A DNA stretch of 64,000 nucleotides from Armatimonadota bacterium (GTDB lineage Bacteria > Sysuimicrobiota > Sysuimicrobiia > Sysuimicrobiales > Sysuimicrobiaceae), in the NCBI GenBank assembly GCA_031432545.1, contig JAVKGX010000001.1, positions 640,411 to 704,410 of the forward strand. The letters are read 5' to 3'. Of the stretch, positions 9,215 to 17,758 are shown in pieces. Position 1 is the first letter of the stretch, and each line of letters begins with the position of its first letter. The translations under genes and the position numbers were made by a program. A model generated the notes under the pieces. That model was not told the origin of the DNA and did no database searches. It worked only from the letters and a program-made list of their open reading frames with translations.

Positions 9215-10595
9215 GATCGCGACGGCGTTTTTGTCTCTATTCGCCCTCCAAGCCCTGTGGGCCGGTTACTGGCAGGTCTGGCGGGGCGGCGAGCTGGCGA
9301 CCGATGCCCGCAACCCGCGCCTGCTGCTGGCCGAGGAGCGCATCCACCGCGGGGCGATCCTCGACCGGCGGTTGCGGGTGCTGGCCGAGACGACCTACGA
9401 GGGGGCGCGGGTCGTGCGCCGTTACCCGGCGGGTGCTGCGGGGGCGCACGTCGTCGGATACCGCAACCTGCGGCTGGGCAAGACCGGCCTGGAGGCCGCT
9501 CTGGACGCCGAACTGCTGGGCCTGGAGGACCGGGCGCTGTGGGACGACGTGAGGGACCGCCTGACGGCGCGGCCTCGGCGGGGGCTGGACGTGGTGACAA
9601 CGCTGGATCTGGACATCCAGAGTGCCGCTTTCGCCGCGCTGGGCAGACGGCCGGGTGCGGTGGTCGTGCTCGACGCACGAGACGGAGCGGTGTTGGCGAT
9701 GGCCAGCCGTCCGTCGTTCGACCCCAACGAGGTCGAATCGCAGTGGGAGAAGCTGCGCCGCGCGGAGGGTGCTCCGCTGCTCAACCGCGTGCTGCACGGT
9801 CTGTACCCGCCGGGGTCCACGTTCAAGATCGTCACGATGGCCGCGGCACTGAGCCGCGGCGCGGCAACGCCCCAGACGGAGTTCACCTGCCCCGGTTTTA
9901 TCGTCGTGCGTGGACGCCGGATCACGGATTTCGGCGGGCGCGGGCACGGGCAACTGACACTGCACGACGCGCTCGTGCAGTCCTGCAACGTGGCGTTCAT
10001 CGAGCTGGGGCTGCGCACGCGCGCAGACACATTGCGCGAGGTCTCCTCAGCGTTCGGGCTGGGGACGGCGCCCGCGCTGGAGATGCCCTCCGCCGCCGGG
10101 CACCTGCCGCCACCGCAGGAGGTAGCCGACGACGGCGTTGCTCAGATGGCGTTCGGGCAGGGAAGCCTGCTCGTCTCGCCGCTCCAGATGGCGGTGGTCG
10201 CGGCCACGATCGCGCTGGAGGGGCAGCGGCCACAGCCCTACATGGTGCGCGAGGTGCGCACGTACGGAGGCCGGACGGTCGACCGTCGATCGCCACCCGG
10301 CGTCGTGCGCGTGCTCGCGCCGCCTGTCGCCCGAGCCGTGCGGGCGGCGATGGTCGACGTCGTGCGCCGGGGGACCGGTCGCGGGGCCGGGCTGCCGGGC
10401 GTGGCGGTCGCCGGCAAGACCGGGACCGCCACGGTGGAGGGTCGACCCTCCCATGCATGGTTCATCGCGTTCGCGCCGGCCGACGCGCCGCGCGTGGCGC
10501 TGGCGGTGGTACTCGAGCACGGCGGCCTGGGCGGGCGGGATGCGGCGCCGGTGGCCCGCCGGGTGCTCCAGGTGGCCCTGGACGTGGTGAAATAG
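9195..10595 (+). CDS. pbpA: Class B penicillin-binding protein (PbpA)
   Basis: A D,D-transpeptidase that cross-links peptidoglycan with RodA. The 466-residue protein has an N-terminal membrane anchor (about 8-25), a dimerisation region with RIHRGAILDRRLRVLA, and a transpeptidase domain with the active-site tetrad STFK (PPGSTFKIVT), the SCN motif (VQSCNVAF) and KTGTA (VAGKTGTATVEG). It is short, like the compact actinobacterial PbpA. Its start lies inside the 3' end of rodA (20-base overlap), indicating tight co-expression of the polymerase and transpeptidase. Confidence 0.94.
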   Translation: MAGRIRRIATAFLSLFALQALWAGYWQVWRGGELATDARNPRLLLAEERIHRGAILDRRLRVLAETTYEGARVVRRYPAGAAGAHVVGYRNLRLGKTGLEAALDAELLGLEDRALWDDVRDRLTARPRRGLDVVTTLDLDIQSAAFAALGRRPGAVVVLDARDGAVLAMASRPSFDPNEVESQWEKLRRAEGAPLLNRVLHGLYPPGSTFKIVTMAAALSRGAATPQTEFTCPGFIVVRGRRITDFGGRGHGQLTLHDALVQSCNVAFIELGLRTRADTLREVSSAFGLGTAPALEMPSAAGHLPPPQEVADDGVAQMAFGQGSLLVSPLQMAVVAATIALEGQRPQPYMVREVRTYGGRTVDRRSPPGVVRVLAPPVARAVRAAMVDVVRRGTGRGAGLPGVAVAGKTGTATVEGRPSHAWFIAFAPADAPRVALAVVLEHGGLGGRDAAPVARRVLQVALDVVK

Positions 10596-10601
10596 ACGAC
10601 G

Positions 10602-12563
10602 GTGACGCCGATGCCGATTCTGCGCGGACAGATCGTCGCGAAAGCCTACGAGATCCTCGACACCGTCGGCCAGGGGGGGATGGCGACCGTGTTCCGCGCC
10701 CGCCGCCTCGCCGACGATGCGGTCGTTGCCCTGAAGGTGCTGCGCGACCAGTACGCCCACGATCGGGAGTTCGTCGAGCGCTTTCAGCGCGAGGCGCGGG
10801 CGGTGGCCCAGCTGGTTCACCCCAACGTCGTCCCCGTGCTCGACAGCGGCCATGACGGCGGGGTGCACTACATCGTCATGGAGTTCGTGGAGGGCGAAGA
10901 TCTCAAAGCGATCCTGCGCCGTGCCGGCGCCCTCGATCCGGAGCGCGCCGTGCGCATCGCGGCCGAGGTGTGCCGGGCGCTGGAGTACGCGCACGGCCGT
11001 GGCATCGTCCACCGGGACATCAAGCCGCAGAACATCCTCATCACACGTAATGGCCAGGTGAAGGTCACCGACTTCGGGATCGCGCGCGCGATCTCCTCGT
11101 CCACGATCACCGAAACCGGCACGGTCCTCGGATCGGTGCAGTACCTGTCGCCCGAGCAGGCCCGCGGGGAAGCCGTCACCGCCGCCTCCGACCTGTACGC
11201 ATTGGGCTGCGTGCTGTACGAGATGCTTACGGGCACGCTGCCGTTCGACGGCGAGTCGCCGATCGCGATTGCGCTGAAGCACATCTACGAAGAACCGCCC
11301 CCGCCACGCGCGTACAACCCGCGGATTCCCGCGCGTCTGGAGGGGATCTGTCGCCGCGCCCTTGCGAAGTCGCCCGCACAGCGGTACGCATCGGCGGAGC
11401 AGATGCGCGACGACCTCGAAGGTCGCACCGAGAGCTGGCGCGAGATGCCGACTGCGGTGGCGCGCGCAGGGGAGGCGACGGCTCTGCTGCGTCCGGGCGC
11501 GCAGCGCAGACGGGCGGGCCGCTGGCGACCCTCGCCCCTCGCCGTCGCCTCCGCGCTGCTTGCACTCGTGGCGGTGGCGATGATCGCCGGATGGCAGGCG
11601 CTGAACGCGTACGTGAACGTCGGCGAGGTCACGGTTCCGGACCTGCGCGGTCGGCCGTTCGAGGAAGCCCAGGCCTTGGCGGTCAGCCACCGCCTGCAGC
11701 TGGTGGTGGCGCGGCGGGATTTCAGCGACCGCCACCCCATGAACGCGGTCATCGACCAGGATCCCCCGCCGGGGCAGCGCGTGCGCGAGAACAGGATCGT
11801 CTCGGTGATTGTCAGTCAGGGGCCCCAGATGGTCGAGGTGCCCGACGTCACCCGCCGCAGCCTCACGGAGGCGCGCTTTCTGCTGGACCAGGCCCGGCTG
11901 CGGCTGGGCGAGGTGCGGGAAGACTACGACGACCAGTTCCCCCGCGGCTTCGTCGTGTCGCAGGATCCGCAGCCGTTGGCCCGGGTGGCGCGGCGCAGCC
12001 CCGTCAACCTGATCGTGAGCAAGGGCCCGGAGCTGGTGGCCGTACCGGACCTGGTCGGCAGGACGCTCGAGGAGGCGCGTGCGATCCTGCACCGGATCGG
12101 CATCGCGTTGGGGCGCGTTGGGTATGCGCCGCGCGACGACGTCGAGCCGGGTCGGATTGCAGAGCAGAGTCCAGCGGCCGGCGGGCAGATGCGGAGCACC
12201 GAGCGCATGGCCGTGGTTGTTGCGACGAGGCCGGTTCCGACGGAGGCTCCGACACCTGCGCCCACGCCCGCTCCGGAGCAGACGCCACAGTCGTGGGCGC
12301 CGGACGCGCCGTCGGCGGTTGTGGTGCAGGCGACCGCCGAACCGGTGGAAGAAGACGTCCGCCGTGTGCGGATCGAGATCCAGATGCCCCCCGGTGCGGC
12401 TCAGGAGCTGCGCATCGTCGTCATCGACGTGCGCGGGGTGCGCGTGGCCTACAGCCGTGTGCACCTGCCCGGACAGCAGGTGACCCGGGTGGTCGAGGTG
12501 CGGGGTTACGCGATCGTGCAGGTCTACGTGGGCGGCCGCTTCGTGGAGGAAATCCGGCCGTGA
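10602..12563 (+). CDS. pknB: PASTA-domain Ser/Thr protein kinase (PknB/PrkC)
   Basis: A transmembrane Hanks-type kinase that senses muropeptides or lipid II. The 653-residue protein has a kinase domain (about 13-280) with GQGGMATVF, the catalytic Lys in VALKVL, HRDIKPQN, DFGIARA and LSPEQARGE. A membrane segment (about 307-329) precedes three extracellular PASTA repeats beginning near VTVPDLRG, VEVPDVTR and VAVPDLVG. A Pro/Ala/Thr-rich linker and a C-terminal beta-rich tail of about 90 residues follow; the tail is not a standard PrkC part. GTG 10602 is used; ATG 10611 is possible. It overlaps rpe by 4 bases. Confidence 0.95.
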   Translation: MTPMPILRGQIVAKAYEILDTVGQGGMATVFRARRLADDAVVALKVLRDQYAHDREFVERFQREARAVAQLVHPNVVPVLDSGHDGGVHYIVMEFVEGEDLKAILRRAGALDPERAVRIAAEVCRALEYAHGRGIVHRDIKPQNILITRNGQVKVTDFGIARAISSSTITETGTVLGSVQYLSPEQARGEAVTAASDLYALGCVLYEMLTGTLPFDGESPIAIALKHIYEEPPPPRAYNPRIPARLEGICRRALAKSPAQRYASAEQMRDDLEGRTESWREMPTAVARAGEATALLRPGAQRRRAGRWRPSPLAVASALLALVAVAMIAGWQALNAYVNVGEVTVPDLRGRPFEEAQALAVSHRLQLVVARRDFSDRHPMNAVIDQDPPPGQRVRENRIVSVIVSQGPQMVEVPDVTRRSLTEARFLLDQARLRLGEVREDYDDQFPRGFVVSQDPQPLARVARRSPVNLIVSKGPELVAVPDLVGRTLEEARAILHRIGIALGRVGYAPRDDVEPGRIAEQSPAAGGQMRSTERMAVVVATRPVPTEAPTPAPTPAPEQTPQSWAPDAPSAVVVQATAEPVEEDVRRVRIEIQMPPGAAQELRIVVIDVRGVRVAYSRVHLPGQQVTRVVEVRGYAIVQVYVGGRFVEEIRP

Positions 12564-13249
12564 TCCGCATCGCTCCCTCGATCCTGTCCGCCGACTTCGG
12601 GCGTCTGCGCGAGCAGGTGGCAGAAGCGGAGGCGGGAGGCGCCGACTGGATCCACGTCGACGTGATGGACGGCCGCTTCGTGCCGAACCTGACGATCGGT
12701 CCGGCGGTTGTCGAGGCGGTGCGGGCGGCGACGCGGCTGCCGCTGGACGTGCACCTGATGGTCGAGGAGCCCGACGGGCTGGTGCCGGCGTTCTGCGAGG
12801 TGGGTGCAGACCGGATCTCGGTCCACGTGGAAGCTTGCGTTCACCTGCAGCGGTCGCTGGCACGCATTCGAGAACTGGGGGCCGTGCCTGGCGTAGCACT
12901 CAATCCCCACACGCCGCCGGAAGCCGTGAAGTGGGTGCTGGGCGACGTGGGTACGGTGCTGGTGATGACGGTCAATCCGGGGTTCGGGGGGCAGGCGTTC
13001 TTGCCGGCGATGACAGACAAGATCCGGCGGTTCGCGCGGCTGCGCGCGCGCCTCGGGCTGGGATTCGAGATCGAGGTGGACGGGGGGATCGAGACCGCGA
13101 CCGCTCGGTTGGCGGTCGGCGGGGGCGCTACCGTCCTCGTTGCGGGGCAGTCTGTCTACCGTCACCCCGACGGTGTCGCAGCGGGCATTTCCGCCATCCG
13201 GCGGGCCGCCGCGTCGGAGATCGCAAGGTCTCAGTCGTCGGGCCTGTGA
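12560..13249 (+). CDS. rpe: Ribulose-phosphate 3-epimerase
   Basis: Interconverts ribulose-5-phosphate and xylulose-5-phosphate in the pentose phosphate pathway. The 229-residue TIM barrel has the signatures HVDVMDGRFVPNLTIGP, LDVHLMVEEP, VMTVNPGFGGQAF and EVDGGI, with the metal-binding His/Asp residues in place. GTG 12560 overlaps the pknB stop. In Firmicutes the order is prpC-prkC-rsgA-rpe; here the rsgA (GTPase) gene is missing between kinase and epimerase. Confidence 0.95.
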   Translation: MIRIAPSILSADFGRLREQVAEAEAGGADWIHVDVMDGRFVPNLTIGPAVVEAVRAATRLPLDVHLMVEEPDGLVPAFCEVGADRISVHVEACVHLQRSLARIRELGAVPGVALNPHTPPEAVKWVLGDVGTVLVMTVNPGFGGQAFLPAMTDKIRRFARLRARLGLGFEIEVDGGIETATARLAVGGGATVLVAGQSVYRHPDGVAAGISAIRRAAASEIARSQSSGL

Positions 13250-13253
13250 TCCC

Positions 13254-14300
13254 TTGGGCTGCCTACTGTTGTTCCATCGCGACTGCCTGGACCACGTGCC
13301 GCCCGGGCCGCATCCCGAACGGCCGGTCCGGCTGAGCGCGATCGAGCGCGCCCTGCAGCGCTGCGGGTTGTGGGAACGCCTGGCGCGGGAGGAGGGCGAA
13401 CCGGTCGATCCCGACCTGCTCACGGCGGTCCACACCCGCGCCCACGTCGACGCGGTGCGCCGGGCGGCCGAGCGCGGCGGTGCACTGCTGGATCCGGACA
13501 CCTACGTGTCCGCCGGATCGTGGAAGGCGGCACTCGCTGCAGCGGGTGCGGCGGTGCGCGCGGCGGAGGCCGTCGCATCCGGGCAGGTTTCGACCGCGTT
13601 CGCGGCTGTCCGCCCGCCGGGGCATCACGCCCAACCAGCCCGGGCCATGGGATTCTGCCTGTTCAACAACGTCGCCGTGGCCGCACGCCGGGTCGCCGAC
13701 CGCTACGATCTCCGGCGCGTGATGATCGTCGACTGGGACGTCCACCACGGCAACGGCACGCAGGAGATCTTCTACCACGACGGGGGCGTGCTGTTCGTGT
13801 CGTTGCACCAAGAGGATGCGTACCCGGGGACCGGTGCGCTGTACGAGGTCGGCGCGCGCGACGGCGAGGGCCGAAACGTCAACGTGCCCCTGCCGGCGGG
13901 GGCCGGCGATCGAGGCTATCGCACCGTCTTCGAAGAGGTCGTCATTCCCCTGGGCGAGGCGTGGCGACCGGATCTGGTGCTGGTCTCCGCCGGCTACGAT
14001 GCCCACCACCGGGATCCGCTGGGAAGCATGCGGCTGACGTCGTCGGGATTCGGGGATCTGGCGAGGTTGCTGCGCGAGGGCGCCGCGCGGTGGTGTCAGG
14101 GGAAGCTCGCATGCGTGCTGGAGGGCGGCTACGACCTCGACGGACTGGGTGCTTCGGTCGTGCGCACGCTGGAGGTGCTGTCGGGGGAGGCGGCCGAAGG
14201 CGTGACAGAAGAGGCCGCAGATGGAGAACTCCCCTACTCGGTCATCCGCGAACGCGTGCGCCAGGTCCGTAGGGTTCTGGCGCACTACTGGGCGATCTGA
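13254..14300 (+). CDS. Histone deacetylase family protein (AcuC/HDAC-like amidohydrolase)
   Basis: A zinc-dependent deacetylase of the arginase-deacetylase fold. About 348 residues include GPHPERPVRL near the start, the catalytic dyad region PGHHAQPARAMGFCLFNN, the zinc motif DWDVHHGNGTQEIFY, and SAGYDAHHRDPLG with the third zinc ligand and the conserved Gly-rich end. Bacterial members deacetylate acetylated lysines (AcuC on acetyl-CoA synthetase) or polyamines; the substrate here cannot be read from sequence. No ATG fits; TTG 13254 just after the rpe stop gives the family N terminus, and TTG 13269 is an alternative. Confidence 0.88.
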   Translation: MGCLLLFHRDCLDHVPPGPHPERPVRLSAIERALQRCGLWERLAREEGEPVDPDLLTAVHTRAHVDAVRRAAERGGALLDPDTYVSAGSWKAALAAAGAAVRAAEAVASGQVSTAFAAVRPPGHHAQPARAMGFCLFNNVAVAARRVADRYDLRRVMIVDWDVHHGNGTQEIFYHDGGVLFVSLHQEDAYPGTGALYEVGARDGEGRNVNVPLPAGAGDRGYRTVFEEVVIPLGEAWRPDLVLVSAGYDAHHRDPLGSMRLTSSGFGDLARLLREGAARWCQGKLACVLEGGYDLDGLGASVVRTLEVLSGEAAEGVTEEAADGELPYSVIRERVRQVRRVLAHYWAI

Positions 14301-14360
14301 GACGGCGGATCGCAGGTCGTGTGGCCCCGATGCCAGCCGGCCATCCCGTCATCCCTCTGG

Positions 14361-14398
14361 TATAATGGCTGGGCATCCGCCCGACACTCCATCGGGCG
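14361..14398 (+). promoter_or_regulatory. Promoter -10 and leader hairpin upstream of the S1 gene
   Basis: A perfect TATAAT sits at 14361-14366 with no clear -35, placing the transcript start near 14373. Immediately downstream, a 7-bp perfect hairpin (arms CGCCCGA 14378-14384 and TCGGGCG 14392-14398, loop of 7) would form at the 5' end of a leader of about 100 nt before the S1 start codon. Confidence 0.5.
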
Positions 14399-14474
14399 AG
14401 GTCAAAAGGCGGTCGCTGGGCACGTGCGCATCAACGCGCCGCCGGTGGTCGGCGGAAGGTGGGTCGGAGAGTTC

Positions 14475-15728
14475 ATGTTCGAGGAATCGCGTGATCGTTC
14501 TGACGAGATGACGATGGAGAGCGCGCTCCCTGAGCTCGAGGAGCGCAAGATCGTCAGGGGTACGGTCGTGCGCGTGGACAGCGAAGGCGTCCTCGTGGAC
14601 GTGGGGGCCAAGAGCGAGGGTCTCATTCCTGTACGCGAACTGCGCCCGGGAGAGGCTCCGTCGGATCTGCGCGTCGGTGAGCAGATCGACGTGTACGTGA
14701 TGCGGGTGGAGCAGGAGGAGGGCAACATCCTGCTGAGCAAGAAGCGCGCGGACGTCCAGCGCGCCTGGGAGCGCATCGAGGCCGCGTACCGAGAGGGCCA
14801 GGTGCTGCACGCGATGGTCGTCGACAAGGTGAAAGGTGGCCTCGTGGTGGACATCGGGCTTCGGGGTTTCGTGCCCGGATCCCACGTTGACCTGTCGCGC
14901 GTGAAGGGGCGGCGGTTCGAGAACCTGGTCGGAGAGAGCATTCCGCTGCGGGTCATCGAGATCGACAGAGACAAGAACCGGGTGATCCTGTCGCACAAGC
15001 AGGCGATGGAGCAGGAGCGCGCCCGGTTGCGCGCGGAACTGTTCGCCACGCTGCGCGAGGGAGACGAGCGCGAGGGCGTAGTGCGGCGGCTGGCGGACTT
15101 CGGCGCCTTCGTGGACCTGGGCGGTGTGGACGCCCTGCTGCCGATCAGCGAGATGTCGTGGACGTACATCAAGCACCCGTCAGAGGTCGTGCGCCGCGGC
15201 CAGACGGTTCGCGTGCGCGTGATCAAGGTCGATCCGAAGGCTGGCAAGATCAGCCTGAGCCTCAAGCAGGTGCAGCCGGACCCCTGGACCGACATCGAGC
15301 GGCGTCACCGGGTCGGGGAGGTCGTCCGCGGCAAGGTGGTGCGGGTGGCGCCGTCGGGGGCGTTCGTGCGCCTGCGCGACGTCGATGCGTGGCTGCCGAT
15401 CGGGGAGCTGGCGGATCGCCGCGTCCAGAAGGTGGAAGACGTCGTGCAGCCGGGCGCGTCCGTGGAGGCCGTCATCACCGAGATCCGCCCGGAGGACCGG
15501 CGCATGATCGTCAGTCTCAAGCGACTGCAACGCGACCTCGAGCGCCAGCAGCTGGCCGAGCTCCAACAGTCGCAGCGGGAGGCGACGGGCTTCACGATCG
15601 GGGATGTCGCCGGAGAGCTGTTGCGGCAGGCCATTGAGCGCCCCAGGCCCGAGCGAGGCGGGGAGTCGGGCCCCGAGCCCCGATCGACGGGAGAGAGCGA
15701 GGAAGCCGAAGGCGGGTCGGGGGCCTGA
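14475..15728 (+). CDS. rpsA: Ribosomal protein S1 (four S1 domains)
   Basis: Binds mRNA on the small ribosomal subunit. The 417-residue protein has four S1/OB repeats starting near residues 18, 101, 188 and 273 (for example KIVRGTVVRVDSEGVLVDVG and REGVVRRLADFGAFVDLG) and an acidic, Gly-rich disordered tail. Four domains is the Gram-positive and actinobacterial form; E. coli has six. ATG 14475 is chosen because it starts just before the first repeat; GTG 14424 would add 17 residues of low-complexity sequence. Confidence 0.9.
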   Translation: MFEESRDRSDEMTMESALPELEERKIVRGTVVRVDSEGVLVDVGAKSEGLIPVRELRPGEAPSDLRVGEQIDVYVMRVEQEEGNILLSKKRADVQRAWERIEAAYREGQVLHAMVVDKVKGGLVVDIGLRGFVPGSHVDLSRVKGRRFENLVGESIPLRVIEIDRDKNRVILSHKQAMEQERARLRAELFATLREGDEREGVVRRLADFGAFVDLGGVDALLPISEMSWTYIKHPSEVVRRGQTVRVRVIKVDPKAGKISLSLKQVQPDPWTDIERRHRVGEVVRGKVVRVAPSGAFVRLRDVDAWLPIGELADRRVQKVEDVVQPGASVEAVITEIRPEDRRMIVSLKRLQRDLERQQLAELQQSQREATGFTIGDVAGELLRQAIERPRPERGGESGPEPRSTGESEEAEGGSGA

Positions 15729-15822
15729 CCGTACGGTGGACGACTCCGGCGTGGGTTTGGTTAGAATGCTGTTGTCGCGGTGTGCTCGCGGTCCGACGAA
15801 TCATACACCGGCGGGCACCGCT

Positions 15823-15900
15823 CGGGGCGTGGCGCAGCTTGGTTAGCGCGCAGCGTTCGGGACGCTGAGGTCGGCGGTTCAAATCCGCCCGCCCCGACCA
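15823..15900 (+). tRNA. tRNA-Pro (anticodon CGG)
   Basis: A complete 78-nt cloverleaf. Acceptor arms CGGGGCG (15823-15829) and CGCCCCG (15890-15896) pair, the D stem is GCGC/GCGC, the anticodon stem CAGCG/CGCTG encloses the loop TTCGGGA with anticodon CGG, and the T arm is GGCGG-TTCAAAT-CCGCC. The discriminator is A and the CCA end is encoded. A TAGAAT hexamer at 15762-15767 is a weak -10 candidate. The 3' half lies inside a direct repeat. Confidence 0.95.
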
Positions 15901-15998
15901 CAGATCCGGAAGAGGCAGGCGTCGGGGAATCCACCGTGGCTGGCTTTGTGGGGTACAACCGCCGACCTCGGGCCGGGGTCCCCAGCCGGTCGGCATTG
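15871..15998 (+). repeat. Direct repeat, copy 1 (contains the 3' half of tRNA-Pro)
   Basis: About 128 bases, from the end of the variable loop through the T arm, acceptor strand and CCA of tRNA-Pro and about 98 bases downstream, recur at 16048-16175 with only a few mismatches. The copies are offset by 177 bases. The downstream part holds a GC-rich hairpin (CCGACC...GGTCGG) that could act as the tRNA terminator. Confidence 0.9.
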
Positions 15999-16047
15999 GG
16001 CATTGTGACGGGCAGGGGTGGTCTGCTGACGACCGGCTGGGGTGGCA

Positions 16048-16175
16048 TCGGCGGTTCAAATCCGCCCGCCCCGACCACAGATCCGGAAGAGGCAGGCGTC
16101 GGGGGATCCACCGTGGATGGCTTTGTGGGGTACAACCGCCGACCTCGGGCCGGGGTCCCCAGCCGGTCGGCATTG
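16048..16175 (+). repeat. Direct repeat, copy 2 (tRNA-Pro 3'-half remnant)
   Basis: The second copy begins with TCGGCGGTTCAAATCC and carries the T arm, 3' acceptor strand and CCA but no 5' half, D arm or anticodon arm, so it cannot be a functional tRNA. A 49-bp spacer (15999-16047) separates the copies. Such a duplicated tRNA 3' end is the form left by site-specific integration or by tandem duplication; no integrase gene is visible nearby. Confidence 0.85.
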
Positions 16176-16236
16176 TGACCGCCTCACGCCCCTGCTGCGC
16201 CAAGCGCGCGGCCCGGGCGTCGAGGCGGGGTGGCCC

Positions 16237-16944
16237 TCAGTGGAGTGCGAAGTAGCCGGGACCATAGACCCCCGGAGCGTCGGTCGTCACCGTGTAGTCG
16301 CCCGGTCTCATGCCACGCGTCCGGAGCAGGTACTGGTACAGGTTGCCGTTGCCCAGCCGATGTGCCTCGACCGTCATCGTGCCACCGGGTCCCTGGATCG
16401 TGATCCTGTAGCTGGCGGCAGACCCCGTGCTGCAGAACTTGATGGGAAGTGTCGCACCCGCTCGTGTGACGTGCCCGGGTGCGCTGGTGCGCACAGGCGG
16501 CTGCCAGCCCGGCCGGCAAATGCGCTCGGCTCTAGGAGACGGCGCGGGTTGCGGCAGGATGACGATGTAGGTGGCGGATGCGACGCCGACGTGCTGGTCG
16601 GGGTTGGCCGGGTTGCCGTGCTGCTGCAGGAACGTCACCGCCACCGTCTGCTGCCCGGATGCGTAGCCGCTCCACGTACCGTTCCAGGTCCACAGGGCGC
16701 CAAAGCAACTCAGCTGCGCAGCGGTGACGGTGCCGCTCGTCGCAGTCGCCGACACCGTAGCGGGGATTCCGCAATCGCTGACGAAGGTGGCGGTCAGCTG
16801 CGTGCTGGCCGCGGTGATCGTACTGCCACCGGGCGGCGTGAGCGCCGCGGGCACCGTCACATTGTGGGCCTGAGCGGCACCCGCCAGCAGCACGCACAAC
16901 CCGATCACCACGGGTGCCAGGCGTGAGGCTGTCGTGGCCGTCAC
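16237..16944 (-). CDS. Secreted hypothetical protein with tandem beta-sandwich-like repeats
   Basis: A 235-residue protein of unknown function. GTG 16944 is preceded by a GGGAGGTGAG ribosome site and gives a clear signal peptide (RLAPVVIGLCVLLAGAAQA, cleavage near residue 27). The mature part is Thr/Ser/Ala/Gly-rich with alternating beta-strand pattern. It looks like two immunoglobulin-like units, one before and one after a Pro-rich linker near QPAPSPRAE. Three cysteines beyond the signal peptide could form disulfides. It is one of few - strand genes in this part and faces the zinc-ribbon gene divergently across 106 bases. The function cannot be named. Confidence 0.75.
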   Translation of the reverse strand: MTATTASRLAPVVIGLCVLLAGAAQAHNVTVPAALTPPGGSTITAASTQLTATFVSDCGIPATVSATATSGTVTAAQLSCFGALWTWNGTWSGYASGQQTVAVTFLQQHGNPANPDQHVGVASATYIVILPQPAPSPRAERICRPGWQPPVRTSAPGHVTRAGATLPIKFCSTGSAASYRITIQGPGGTMTVEAHRLGNGNLYQYLLRTRGMRPGDYTVTTDAPGVYGPGYFALH

Positions 16945-17050
16945 GGGACTCACCTCCCTTTGGGATTCCCATCTATCTGCGGATACGCCGATGGTGCTAT
17001 CGTGGGTTCGCGGCGGGGCAATCCCCGAATTGTCGGGCAATGCGCAAATC

Positions 17051-17758
17051 ATGGAGAGCGTCGCCCGCGCCCTGTGGGACCTGTACCAACTCGACGAGGC
17101 GATCGCGCTGCGAGAGCACGACCTCGCCGCGCTCGACCCGGGTGACGTGCTGCTCGGGCAGATCGAGACGGATCGTGCTCAGCTGGAAGCATTGCGGGAA
17201 CGGTGGCATGCCGCGGTGGTTGCGCAGAGGTCTGGCGAGCTGGAGTTGCGATCGCTGGCGGACAAGCGCGCGCGGTTCGAGCGCGACCTGTACAGCGGCA
17301 GGATCACGAATCCCAAGGAGCTGGCGAGCATGCAGCGGGAGATCGCCATGCTGGACCGACAGCGGGCGCACCTGGAAGACCGGGTGCTGCTGACCATGGA
17401 GGAGGCCGAGCAGCTCGCACGTGCGGTGGCCGAACTCGAAGGCACCCTGGCACGGCGTACGGCTGAGCATCGCGAGCAGCTCCAGACGTCGCTGCGGCGG
17501 CGCAGGGTGCTCGAGAGCGAGTTGGAGGATCTGCGCGCGCGCCGGGACGCAGCGGCCCGTTCCATCGATGCGGCCTTCCTCCACCGCTACCAGTCGGTTC
17601 GAGCCAAACTGCCTCATCCCGTTGCGAGGGTGGAGGCCGGGTCGTGCGGTCGGTGCCACGTTCGGCTGCCGGCGGGGCTTTTGGAAAGACTGGAGGAGGT
17701 GGCCCCCGACGCCCTGATTTTGTGCCCGGGCTGCGGCAGGATCCTGGTGGTGACGTGA
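17051..17758 (+). CDS. Coiled-coil protein with C-terminal C4 zinc ribbon (DUF164 type)
   Basis: A 235-residue protein. Residues about 10-175 are a long heptad-rich coiled coil (many Glu/Arg/Leu). The C terminus holds a zinc ribbon with GSCGRCHVRLP and LCPGCGRIL supplying four cysteines. The family is widespread, and mycobacterial Rv2229c, next to RNase H and rnpB, is the same type; the role is unknown, perhaps nucleic-acid binding. ATG 17051 begins the conserved part; ATG 16991 would add 20 poorly conserved residues. The stop overlaps the RNase HI start. Confidence 0.85.
   Translation: MESVARALWDLYQLDEAIALREHDLAALDPGDVLLGQIETDRAQLEALRERWHAAVVAQRSGELELRSLADKRARFERDLYSGRITNPKELASMQREIAMLDRQRAHLEDRVLLTMEEAEQLARAVAELEGTLARRTAEHREQLQTSLRRRRVLESELEDLRARRDAAARSIDAAFLHRYQSVRAKLPHPVARVEAGSCGRCHVRLPAGLLERLEEVAPDALILCPGCGRILVVT

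Noticed and set aside
16048-16077. A second tRNA-Pro gene
   Set aside because: Only the T arm and 3' acceptor are present; D arm and anticodon arm are absent.
15592-16203. Minus-strand frames with repeated WSGRADLNRR-type peptides
   Set aside because: These are antisense translations of the tRNA-Pro 3' end and its duplicate, a well-known source of false proteins.
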